A stretch of 64,000 nt of DNA, taken from the NCBI GenBank assembly GCA_905147135.1, contig LR990054.1:13925001-13989000 (forward strand). The letters run 5' to 3'. Below, piece after piece: positions 42,766 to 52,899 of the stretch; positions within the stretch are counted from its first letter, which is position 1, and each line of letters begins with the position of its first letter. The notes under the pieces are model-generated. The model worked only from the letters and a program-made list of their open reading frames with translations. It made no database searches and was not told where the DNA came from. The DNA is from Blastobasis lacticolella (Eukaryota > Arthropoda > Insecta > Lepidoptera > Blastobasidae). Both the position numbers and the translations under genes were made by a program.

Positions 42766-43402
42766 TTTTGGGCACCCAACATAAACCGGGTGTAAATTAA
42801 CGAAGTTAAAAGGAAAGCTAAGATAACCACACTAACACAGGTCACGGGACTACTAACACGTAACAACTTAGTTGTCCAGTGAATCTCAAATCACTCAAAT
42901 CTTGGAAGTAGGTGCATATTTTATAACATATTACAATATGTAGTATCAAAAAGCTCTCTATGCTATGCATATTGCGACACGCACCTACAGAACCCTAGAC
43001 TGCACGTTGCCGGACGTTCTTTTTAGTATGAAAGATTGGCTGATTCTAAAGATTTTACAGCGGAAGAGGCTACACTCAATCGAGGCAATAAAAAACCCAG
43101 TAACTTACTGCGAAATTAGCAACAAACGTTACAATGGCGCAAAAAATTACCGAGTCATCTCCGCGAGTCCGTAATTTTCAATAACTTGATAGTTAATTAA
43201 GTCTGTATTATTAAAGTGTACTTTCCCTTCGTGAATCTGTTTATCTGCATAGAGAAATATTTTTAAGTTTAAATTTTCGACACAACCAATGACCATAGTT
43301 TAATTAACTTTGCAATTTATGTGCCTACTTATTTTATTGTACGTTATTAATACTCCAAATTGTTATTTAAATTGCTGAATCCTTAAGATCACAGATACGG
43401 TA
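42766..43402. other. no gene recognised
   Basis: AT-rich, nothing placed. Confidence 0.5.
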
Positions 43403-43470
43403 GACAAACAGACGAACGGGCCGTCTGGTGGTCACCGCTGTCTATTAACATTAGGCAGCGGTGTCACCAG
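43403..43470 (-). mobile_element. TAIL-CR fragment
   Basis: ACAAACAGACGAACGGGCCG then TCTGGTGGTCACCGCTGTCT is the inverted form of the ATCAGGTGGCCCGT...GTTTGT tail. Confidence 0.45.
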
Positions 43471-44775
43471 GGTGTAGTGTCCGACCGAAGCTTCGGCTTA
43501 TTTCGAAACGTCATGATTATAAACCTTTAATATTAAAGCTTTAATATGATTTATAGGATTAATTGTGGCTAATAGGCAATCTTGATCAATATTTCTTAGA
43601 GATTTTAAACATTCAGCTTCTGCTCCGGCCAAAGGTTGTGGCGATAGCCGATTAATCGGTTTCAGCTTTGCCTATTAGAACCTCGGCACGGCTCTGGCAG
43701 AACGGACTACACATTACACAACCTTTGTAGTCTGTGTCTGGCATAAAATAGGTAAATGCTGCCCCTTCAATGCCAAAGCCACGGCTCCACACGGTCACTA
43801 TTTTGTTCGCCACTAAACAACACTACTAAGTCTGATTTATTGCTAAAGCCATCATTTCATTAGGTTACTTGTGCTCAGTGTAAGATTACTCTAATTGTAA
43901 GTGACTTCACGATTACAACTAGATTAAAGCATTTCAAACGAACTCTCATCGCTCAGCATTATGTTTGTAATTATCACTCACAAAATGATTAATACACTAC
44001 TAAATTAAGATATACGCTGACCTTAATGATACCAAAGGGAATTCTTTTCACGTGGTGTTTCAAAAGAGCTTTCTTTCGTAGAAATGATAAAAGGCAGGAA
44101 TTTGAAATTAATTAGTGTTGATTGGACTTTCTCAATGATAGACCACCGACATCGAAAACTTTTAAACACGACTCGCGTGCGAAATCGTTTTGTAGTTCAA
44201 CCTAGCAACATTTTCGAAATTCATAAATTGGCAACACTCGTCTCACTCTTCCTCGCAGGGGCAATTTTCGCAAGGGTGGTTGACCTGCCTCTGTTTTAAT
44301 AGTTAACAAAGTCTACTTTCGACTTAAATGCTCATATATAGAGCAATTTATCATTGTCGAGTCATAAAAAAGCAAAAATCCTCTTTGTGAAGGAATACAT
44401 ATTCTGAGTGAGATTGCTGTAGGTGAAGACAATTTTGTAAATCTGCAGCATACATATATACTAACGTAAACAGTGTCTATGTCTAGCCGAGTGGTCTCTA
44501 GGTCTCTCGAATGTGTCATAAAAGGATCTTGGAAGCCGCTGGTGAGTGTTTATTTTGCAGTATTTGTGCTAACATAACTTTCTTTTTTTCGTCATACAGT
44601 CCACTTGCATGGGTATCTATTCAATTACCATTTACCACCTTTATCGGAAATACCCAGAACAGGCCGAGCTATCTATTTCTTGAACCCATAGCTCAACAGG
44701 AATGATCTAAAATATATTTTTTTAGTAAAGAATGTGAAGCCACTTTTAGGAAAAAACTATATTAAAGTTCACTGA
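43471..44775. other. no established gene
   Basis: An 18-bp AT palindrome, ATATTAAAGCTTTAATAT, lies near 43530-43547. ATG at 44511 opens ten codons (MCHKRILEAA) to a good donor, CTG/GTGAGT at 44541/44542, a possible but unsupported first exon. Confidence 0.35.
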
Positions 44776-44793
44776 CAGTATCTATAGATACTG
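44776..44793. repeat. perfect 18-bp palindrome
   Basis: CAGTATCTATAGATACTG, with no spacer. Confidence 0.9.
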
Positions 44794-46061
44794 AGACAGG
44801 TATTGAGTCATGGCAAGTCCTTCCATGTTCCGTAAGAAAAGTCAAGACCTCTGTTGTAAACCGAAAATCTAGGTTACGATTATGAACTTTACCGACGTGC
44901 CAGCTTAATAATTTTGTCGCATAACACTAAATATCAAGGCGCGAATTGTAATTTGCAGTTCGCGACGCCTCGGCGCTTATATCTCGAGATGTATCTGAGG
45001 ATAAGGCGCCGCACTTTGTTGACAATTGCATGCAATCGTGATGTGAGCACAAATTGCAAATTGTCGTGTGTACGAACACAGATGTAAGGGTTGCAAAATA
45101 GGACCGTATTTGTACAGACTGACGTACAAATATAAGATATTTTAGTTAGCACAACCTTTTTAGGTTAGCATTTGATCATTATTGGTGGATGTAAATCCTA
45201 TCCAAAACGATGTTCAGCCACTCAAATATTATTACTCGATCTGTACTTATCTTGTTTTTAGAAACTAAACAAACATAACGGCTTCAATGGCTCGTTTAAC
45301 ATTTTAATCTATCTCTAAATTTATTACCTTTATTTATGGCCGACCGATATTAAATGTATATTTAATTAATTAGGTATTTAAATATACCTTAATAAGACGA
45401 TTATGGATTTTTTATTATTATCTTTATTTGGAGAAATAGAATAGGTTTAAAAATTTCTACTAAATAATTTAATTGTATAATTCTACTCAACGAAGTACTC
45501 TAACCACTAACGTAGCTATATAGCGCAGGTATAGGTAGACACCACGCTGAATTGAAATTATTTAGCCTATTTAGGTAAGTTAGACGACATTATTAAAGCG
45601 ATTGAGGTTGAATCAAACCAACTGGGACACGAGACGGATCTTGAGTTTCCGTCCCGCTATAAAACGTCCATTTCAGTTGACGACTCTTCCACCTTCTCAT
45701 ATAACTGATTCTCTGTGTCGTCCAAGCGCAATAGCGTACGAAGGACGGGTCAGCAGTGACGCCTTGATTCACGTCTGTAACACTTCTGAGTAAGGTTGAA
45801 ATTGCTTTGACAGGGATTCAATGTAACATGACATCCTGACTGTAAGCGCCTGCGCCTAACTGCCCACACGGCCATACAAGCACACACAATGCTGATGTTA
45901 TTTTCGCCTCATCAAGACATTGTGTGTGATACAATTACGAGTATTATGCCATTGTGTAGGTGTCATCCTGGTTTTTCTGTGCTATGGATATTTGACGGTA
46001 TGGTACGGGTATTCTTGGGGTCCCTCAAGGCGGTACATTGGGAACATTAAGTACGCGGTAG
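44794..46061. other. no gene recognised
   Basis: GC-richer spot at 44938-45020 with CGGCGCTTAT and ATAAGGCGCC arms. 45595-45800 is also GC-richer with a 63-codon frame of no recognisable type. Confidence 0.4.
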
Positions 46062-46105
46062 TACTTTTTAAAGATATGTAACATGGCACATATCTTTAAA
46101 AAGTA
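46062..46105. repeat. perfect hairpin, 18-bp stem, 8-base loop
   Basis: TACTTTTTAAAGATATGT (46062-46079), loop AACATGGC, then the exact reverse complement (46088-46105). Confidence 0.95.
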
Positions 46106-46291
46106 TTGATATTTTTACTTTAATTCTGCTGTATTTGGGAGGTCAGTGTAAAATTGCAAGATTTGTCAGTTGAGAGTCGAAAGATGTTTCTTTATCAGTA
46201 AACACATGTTTTGTGACCACGTATGGGTAAAAATTTCGTCTTTATAGCTTTTTCTTTGGTTTGTTTGAAGGTTCTCCGCTGGCGATCCTGA

Positions 46292-46340
46292 AACTGGTTG
46301 AACAGTCTCGGCAGCCGATTTGGCACCAAGACTGTATATG
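46292..46340 (+). repeat. low-copy dispersed repeat, partner at 7961-8010
   Basis: AACTGGTTGAACAGTCTCGG, AGCCGATTTGGCACC and TATATG, in the same order and spacing as the partner. The 78-codon minus-strand frame over it is incidental. Confidence 0.55.
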
Positions 46341-46881
46341 CATAGATCGGATTCGCCAGCCAAATGCAACACTACTTTAACACGATGTAGACCGACGCAC
46401 AAGGCTTTTGCGGTTAACGACCAGAAGTTGATTGAGGATGTTGTTGGATACGTGTTCTTGCGTAATTTGTGATGTGACTGACTGGAAATCGGATCCAGAC
46501 AGATTTAGTACTCGCTATGTATTTACTAATTAGCTTTATATCAGTTTAGTGTGAGCCGAACATCAGTTTCAGTAACGTAATCCATAAAATATATAATTCA
46601 TTACGAGCTTAGTCCATTCAAGCATAAGACGGTTAATCTTTGACATTAACGGGTGTCTAATATTATATTGCCTACCTATTTGCAATGAAACTTGGTTCAC
46701 TTAGCCAACTTTGTTCCCACGCGGATAAGGTAAATTCAAAATATATACTCGAAAATGGAGACATATATCTTAAAACTTTTCAAACATGCTCGACCTGGCT
46801 TTTATTTAAATTGTGTTTGATTGCCTGCCTATGCGTACACATTTAAAGCAGCTAAGGCCCCACATTCACATTATTTAGTGA
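46341..46881. other. no gene recognised
   Basis: AT-rich, nothing placed. Confidence 0.5.
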
Positions 46882-46950
46882 CAAACGAGCAGACAGCTCA
46901 CCTGATAGTAAGTGGTAACTGTCGCCCATAACATCAACAACATACATTTA
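46882..46950 (-). mobile_element. TAIL-CR fragment
   Basis: GACAAACGAGCAGACAGCTC then ACCTGATAGTAAGTGGTAAC and TGTCGCCCATAACATCAAC is the inverted common tail, better preserved than at 43403-43470. Confidence 0.6.
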
Positions 46951-46999
46951 GATTGCAGGTAACAAAAATGCAGAACCGCAGCTGCGTTGACACTGTGAA

Positions 47000-47018
47000 G
47001 ACTAAGATGAAATGCCTC
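47000..47018. repeat. half-copy of the AGGCATTTCAT inverted-repeat motif
   Basis: GACTAAGATGAAATGCCTC is identical to bases in the right arm of the inverted repeat at 48741-48790 and its next base. Confidence 0.6.
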
Positions 47019-47098
47019 GTGTCTATAATTTCGTAATTCGTGAACTTCAGGTAATCCTGGGCGTGTATCTACGTCTCGCTTGAAGCCTACCATCACTA

Positions 47099-47243
47099 CT
47101 AGCCTGTGTGGCCGCGACACAGCTCGCGTCGCGAGAGAGCGTTTGTTTCCTTCTCTCAATATTAAGATGAAAGAGTTACAAATATATATGTCGCGCCTTT
47201 TCTCGCTTATCGTGCGCGCGAGCACATTAGGGCTAGCCGTGCA
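47099..47243. mobile_element. second copy of the 35720-35903 MITE, degraded
   Basis: CTGTGTGGCCGCGACA at the left matches GTGTGTCCGCGACA of the first copy. The core ATGTCGCGCCTTTTCTCGCT (47188) is identical for 25 bases, and the right end GGCTAGCCGTGCAGG matches GCTAGCCGTGCTGG. The left terminal repeat has lost several bases. Confidence 0.65.
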
Positions 47244-48233
47244 GGCGCTACTTCAAACCAGCACCCAATACTCCCCGTTTTCTTTTGTTAGTAATATAAG
47301 GCGTGGACACTCAGACAGTGTTTGTTCTGGCGAGTTGTTTGGATAGGGTGCATTGAAAAAAGGCGTCAGACTAGACGGTGAAAGGGCCAGACAAAAAGAA
47401 CTAAATGGAAAGTCACGTATCGGAGGTGGGATGGGAGTCCTTCGTCTCATTTGCAGTACAACGTGAGACCGTGGAAGAGTTCGATGTTATTTAAATATTA
47501 TTTGGAGATTAATATTATTTCGACTTTGCCTACGCCTACTGAAAAAAGAGGGGCCTTTTGTAAGTAGGTATGTATCCATAGTTTCCATTATTGAAGGTTT
47601 TACCACGGCTGTTACAAGAAAGCCATTTAAACCCATGAATAACATTTTACATCACTCATATATATTTTTGTTGACTCATTTGACGATAAAAGATTTATTT
47701 ACACAGCCGAAAAGCTCAGAAAAATCAATAGAAATATACCTTTTACCTTACATAAGAATAAGCTTTGCCCGAGTAGACTTTTCAATGGGGTCATTAGAGT
47801 ATATTCGCGAACATTTTAAGTACCTAGCTAAGATATGGCACAGAATAATACGCATGCCTGAAGCACATGCATACAGTGCCTCTCGATATGGCTGTACCTA
47901 TAAACAACCTTAGTAATTGAGCCTATTGACTCGTGTAACACATTGGAATCCAGACTGAGTGTGCCAATCAGTTCAATTCGCTTATTGAGTCTGATTCCTT
48001 TACATCTATTCTAATTCTGCGAACGAATAGGTACCTACTGACCGTCATACTGGACTGAATATATCAAGTAGGTTATAAGGTCGCCACTACTTAAAGTAAA
48101 ATTCAAGGTTAAAGTTCTTCCTCTAGGTCCTTGTCCTATTTCTTCCATATGTTTTATTTTGTTTGAGATTACTGTCAATACATTGCTTGGCAATTGCTTG
48201 CCAATTATACTAGCTGTAGGTACAGGTAAATAA
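47244..48233. other. no gene recognised
   Basis: AT-rich. A 92-codon frame at 47635-47913 has no domain. Confidence 0.45.
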
Positions 48234-48445
48234 GTCATCATTATCATCATCACAGCCCAAAACAGTCCACTGGCAGGCGGGTTTGAGATCTTAGTGTTAT
48301 GTATGAATATAACAATGGAAAAAACTGCAGTCATTTTTCCAGCGTACGGAGCCTCTATTTCTTTTGCCTCGAAACCATTAGTCGCCTTGTACAACACCCA
48401 CGAGTGTAAGGGGTTCAAGCTATTCTACTGTGCCAGACACCACAC
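48234..48445 (-). mobile_element. REP-ATG copy, internally deleted
   Basis: CATCATTATCATCATCACAG, AACAGTCCACTGGCAGGCGG, ATATAACAATGGAAAAAACT, CTTTTGCCTCGAAACCATTA and GTCGCCTTGTACAACACCCA. About 50 bases of the central block are absent. The 127-codon minus-strand frame crossing it, the longest in the window, owes its length to this repeat. Confidence 0.7.
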
Positions 48446-48740
48446 GTCCACTTTAATATGAGTACATACATGAATGAATACATATACATACAATACAAGT
48501 AGGTACCAAAGTGCAGACCTCCATTTTCTATTTTGGTTCGCGTCAGGAATAACGCATGCCGTACAAGGAGCCTCTCAAGAAGACATCACCGCGTTTATCT
48601 CCAAAAGGGAATTGCGTTCATCCATCAATGTGCTGGGCAATTTTATTGAGTCGATAAGTTCGCGGCGATCGCTCATATTAAACGATCGACCATGCGTTTG
48701 CGTTTGGCAGCTAGGGATGGGGTAGGCGCAATTACAGGCA
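48446..48740. other. no gene recognised
   Basis: 48560-48700 is slightly GC-richer, with frames on both strands and no domain. Confidence 0.4.
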
Positions 48741-48790
48741 AGGCATTTCATTTTAGTCGGAAGGAGTCTGAGGACTAAGATGAAATGCCT
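48741..48790. repeat. inverted repeat, 18-bp arms, 14-base loop
   Basis: AGGCATTTCATTTTAGTC (48741-48758) and GACTAAGATGAAATGCCT (48773-48790) pair with a single mismatch. A second pair, GCACCTACG/CGTAGGTGC, follows at about 48811-48852. Confidence 0.85.
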
Positions 48791-49071
48791 CATGAAGGGG
48801 CAGTGGCAACGCACCTACGGTTGTATATTTTTGTTTCACGAAACGTAGGTGCATGTAACCCAGATGTTATGAGCGACAGTTACCGCTCACTATCTGCGGA
48901 GCTAGTATTTGGCAATTTGTTGCCAGGGCAACAAGAACCAGGGGTTTAAATTTTAAATGCATGGACAGTTTGCGCCGCGCCGTGTCAAGCAGTAGTGCGT
49001 CGAAGAGCCAACGCCGGACTGGAATCGGGTTTTGCGAGCGTGCAAGTGTGCGATGTGGCGGATGTGTTACT

Positions 49072-49128
49072 GATGTCCATAGGTGGCGGTGATCACTTTC
49101 ATCAGGTGGCTCGATTACTTATTTGTCT
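49072..49128 (+). mobile_element. TAIL-CR fragment
   Basis: TGTCCATAGGTGGCGGTGAT then CACTTTCATCAGGTGGCTCG and ATTTGTCTAA matches the common tail in sense orientation. Confidence 0.6.
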
Positions 49129-50195
49129 AAAGATTGACATAAAAAACCTTGAGTCACTTGTGAATAGTCCCGTGTGCCAATTGCTTTCCCCATCACTATA
49201 GACAGCGCAGACGCAGACGCCGGTATTTCCTGCGAGCCTTTGATTGGGCGGCGCTTTCGCTTTCTCTCTCTTAATGAAATTAGCGTGAGTACGCATACGC
49301 AAGTTTGCATACGACGGGATGAGATCAGAGCTTTCAATGGTACTGCTTTAGTACCCTTCGTGATGACGAGAATAACTTTTTTAACTACTAGTTCCTGTTT
49401 GCATCAGATGTAGTCAAAGCAAGATACAGTCACGTGCCACGAGCTACGATCCTACTCTAACACATACAAGTTACTTCTCTTAAAGTAGAGCGTTGTCTGT
49501 ATTGTAAGTGTAAGAGTAAATATCAAGCCGAAACTAGACGATGTGCATTGTTAACTACAGAATACATGACGTGCCTAGGAATACTTGTCATAAAAATATG
49601 TAAACAGTTCGTTCGTACTATAAACTGTTACATACCTACAAAAAGTAAAAAATAACCCTCCTTCTGTCGCAGTAAGGTAAAAACATTTACATCGGGTTAC
49701 GTTAATTAATTAAAGACAGTTAACAAAGTAACACCAAACATTTGACATTCAAGTGTATGTTGAAAGCTTTGTAACGAGTTGCAGCAAATGAAGTGTAATT
49801 AACCAAAAACAATTTAAATTGGAAACTAATTAAACAACTCCCGTGCATGAACACATACTGCAACTACCCCACAATAAATCCTGCTGTCACTCACTTATCC
49901 CATAACCGCTAATAACTACGGAATACGGATTACGGATCACCATAATTGCTTTATTAGGCGCGATAAATCTTTATGCCCGTTACACAGAAGCCGGTGGTGC
50001 TTATTAAAATATCCAACTAATATAATAAATCATGCGTCGGTCAGTTTGGTAGGAATTTGGGGGCAATTAATATCGAACGTAGGCGTAGAAAACCGATAGT
50101 TTGGACAGATCTCCGACGGCTTGAGACGTTGAAATTGTTGTCGACGACGTGCTTGCATCTAATTTGATAGATTCGCTATTAATTTCTAGTAGATA
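49129..50195. other. no gene recognised
   Basis: 49200-49340 is GC-richer, with overlapping short frames on both strands. The rest is AT-rich and featureless. Confidence 0.45.
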
Positions 50196-50325
50196 GACCT
50201 GGTACAGATCGCAAGTACTAGCTGGATGCGGAAGGCACAGGATAAATCTTTGTGGAGATCTCTGGGGGAGGCTTATGTACACCAGTGGGCGTCTTTCGGC
50301 TGATTTGATGATGATGATTATAATG
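50196..50325 (+). pseudogene. LINE-R: RTE LINE C-terminus with (ATG)n tail
   Basis: The frame reads DLVQIASTSWMRKAQDKSLW then RSLGEAYVHQWASFG and stop, then TGATGATGATGATTATAATG. It is an undisrupted stretch of the RTE terminal motif (W...A.D...WRSLGEAYV.QW). The tail confirms a true 3' end. Closest in-window relative is 5311-5482. Confidence 0.8.
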
Positions 50326-50465
50326 AACTTTAATTATTACGACCAACCCAACCGATATGTCGCAGAACCTCTGACTAATTCTACATATATAAATAAATAT
50401 TTCCAAAACTGCTCATCAGATTTTTATGGAACAAATCTATCCATCTCGATTAAACTGGGTTGTAC

Positions 50466-50732
50466 AATAACCTAACCTACAGAAAAACATCGGGAAGCCC
50501 CCGACCAAATTTACATATAATAGGTACTCGAAATATTTTCTAAACCATTAAACCTATTTTAATAAAACAAACCTAAGAATCATCTCGATTAAACGCTGCC
50601 TTTCAAATAAAGAAAACTGCATCCAAATCGGTCCCTCCGTTCGGGAGTAACGCTGCCACAGCAGACACACACAGAGAAACAGATACTCACGTCTAACATA
50701 AAACACCCCACTCTTTTCGTCGGGGGCTAAAA
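50466..50732 (-). repeat. REP-E, full-length copy
   Basis: On the minus strand it begins GCCCCCGACGAAAAGAGTGG, continues CTCCCGAACGGAGGGACCG, TTGGATGCAGTTTTCTTTAT and TTTGGTCGGGGGCTTCCCG, and ends GTAGGTTAGGTTATTG. Same start and end as 27318-27583. Confidence 0.75.
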
Positions 50733-50879
50733 AGCCGGTATCGAAATGAGTTCACTCGCTCGAGAACTACGAGGCTAAAGTACACAGACTGACCGATACA
50801 GTATTTAAACCTAAACACATAAAATTGATCTTTATAGCACACAAAATTACAAAAAAGAAAATTTAACAGGTCTTTTCAA

Positions 50880-50960
50880 ACACTATGGGCAAAGGCGGCC
50901 TTATCGCTACAAGCGATCTCTTCCTGGCAACCCTTGTCTAGAAAGAGAAAAAGAATGCGG
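50880..50960 (+). mobile_element. short LINE-derived fragment (GGCGGCCTTATCGC family)
   Basis: TATGGGCAAAGGCGGCCTTA, TCGCTACAAGCGATCTCTTC and CTGGCAACCCTTGTCTAG. Partner of 9639-9692. Confidence 0.55.
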
Positions 50961-51635
50961 ATTAAACTGTTACAGCAAACCAATCCAGAACACAGTCCGT
51001 ATCTATAATATTTATAAACGACTACCTTCCGCAAGCGACTTCGCTGGCGTAAAATCAATTAAAGCGTTCTTCCGTGGGAACTAATTGTTATTCTTATGAA
51101 TAAGGTACCACGCCGTGAAGTTCCGTCAAGTACTCAACCCACCCCACCCAACCTAAATTTGATACAGAGAGTACTAACCTAACCTAACAAAAAACTCAAA
51201 CATCCGTCCATCCATCTTCACAAGCTGATGCGTTTATAATATCAGTAGGCACAAGGTTAGTTTACCAGATAACGCCTGGTATCATGCGATAGACGAATAC
51301 GACACGAGCTACTGCAGCTGTCACCAACAATCGTTTTGCGGTGACACATTTTCCACCGCTGTAACTTGTAAACTATTCGAAAGAACTGTTTGTTTACGGT
51401 ACTTGTGGGTTGAACGCTAATGGACTAAGTATTACGATAAAGCCCCTCGTAAATCTGTCTTTGCATGTACACACGGTGCCTCTATCTGCATACCACCCAG
51501 GTTTATCATCTGTGACCAGTGCGAGAAAGCTAACGTCGTATAGGTCGCTTTAAACGATTTCAGGGTCGAAGGTGGCTTACGTCACTACCTAGATTGTAGG
51601 TCCTAATAAGGTCTAGCTTTGACAATATTGACTAA
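50961..51635. other. no gene recognised
   Basis: Two or three CCTAA units near 51176-51190 are too few to count as telomeric sequence. Nothing else. Confidence 0.5.
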
Positions 51636-51650
51636 TAATACGATAGGAAA
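51636..51650. repeat. target-site duplication, left (SINE-A)
   Basis: TAATACGATAGGAAA; the partner differs at one base. Confidence 0.9.
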
Positions 51651-52005
51651 GGAGCGTCGGTGGCCTAGTGGTAAAGGTATTAAACTCGCAAGCGAGAGGA
51701 ATCTGGTTCGAATCCCACTGCGGCCATGTACCAATGACTCTTTTCTGAGTTATGTACATTAGTGGAAAACTAAACGATGCTCTTACGATGAGGGAGAACA
51801 CCGTGAAGAAAACAGCACATTCAGGCGACTGAATGTGTAACCATGATCTTATCTGGTCAGGTTCCACTGGTGACAGGGGCACGAAGGTCAGATCGCAGTC
51901 GCTCCACTGTAATTATCTGATCTACCAAATTCTGGATCATGGTCAAGGCGGAACCGGGCCCTCGTTTGTGAGGGAACAACCGGGACATTAACGCCAAGAT
52001 GATTT
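51651..52005 (+). mobile_element. SINE-A, full length
   Basis: 355 bp bounded by 15-bp duplications. The tRNA-related head has a perfect A box, TGGCCTAGTGG (51661-51671), and a perfect B box, GGTTCGAATCC (51705-51715), spaced as in a pol III promoter. The body includes GTACCAATGACTCTTTTCTG, GGTGACAGGGGCACGAAGG, GTCGCTCCACTGTAATTATC and CTGGATCATGGTCAAGGCGG. It ends GGGACATTAACGCCAAGATG and a short AT-rich tail. It is the reference copy for the four other SINE-A pieces in the window. Confidence 0.92.
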
Positions 52006-52020
52006 TAATACGATAGAAAA
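52006..52020. repeat. target-site duplication, right (SINE-A)
   Basis: TAATACGATAGAAAA, partner of 51636-51650. Confidence 0.9.
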
Positions 52021-52899
52021 GCTGTGCATATTTCAATAACCATGTGTTGAATGTACTGTTGCTGGCAAGGACGTACCTTTATGAGAAAAGTAACAGGAAA
52101 GAAGGTTATCGCGAGTATTAAACCACTATAATTTATTTCCACACAAAAGCCACAACAAATACACGAGAAAAATTCCTTCCTTCGAATCCGCAACATCATT
52201 AAAGATCCGCGATTTTAACGATATCACGATATAGCTAATGAATTGAGTCGGTATAATGAGACAGGTAATTACAGATATACCGATACACGAGGTTGATTGG
52301 TCAGTAGCGGTCCCTCGCCATATAGGTGTCCCAGTGGGTAATGGGTTGAGCTGTGATTCCGTATCGCGTATGGTAGCTTGCCTCGGTCAATCGTTACGCG
52401 AAATGTACAGTTACTGGGGCGTGTAGGTGCCACTACAGTTATTGGCTGTTTCAGTGAGTTTGTACGATTCGGCTTTCGATGAAGGTGGTTGTTAGGAGCT
52501 TTATGGGGTCGCTTATATGGTTTGTCGTGATCTGTTATATTCTATCTATACTATTAGGCTTTGCCTTCACAATAAGGGAAGGTTGTTGTTACAAATTTTT
52601 GTCAAGGCGATAGATTTTGGGGAGTTTGGGTAGGTATATGAGTCTTGAGGTAAAGATATAACTAATATTTGTATCTTTGTTGATAATTATTCATTACGGA
52701 TATCTAGGCAAGAAGCACTTGAGAAATTACTTTTATTGACGAATGAAATGAATACAAGAACGTTTTTCAACCAAAAACTGTGCCTCGTTCACGTTTCTGT
52801 AGGTGGTCAGTACTGCGCCTCTGCACCATGTGGCTGTAATGTACCGTTTATATAAATTCGCCTGTATCACACCTTATCCTACAAACCCGAACCCCTACC
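52021..52899. other. no gene recognised
   Basis: Mixed composition, no repeat or open frame of note. Confidence 0.45.

Noticed and set aside
48035..48418. Longest frame in the window (127 codons, minus)
   Set aside because: Half of it is the REP-ATG repeat. Other copies do not keep the frame.
51174..51190. Interstitial telomere repeat (CCTAA)n
   Set aside because: Only two or three units; similar short runs at 50470, 34105 and 3705 are within chance or belong to the REP-E tail.
51651..51728. tRNA gene
   Set aside because: A and B boxes are perfect, but the sequence continues into a SINE body, has target duplications, and recurs as a dispersed repeat.
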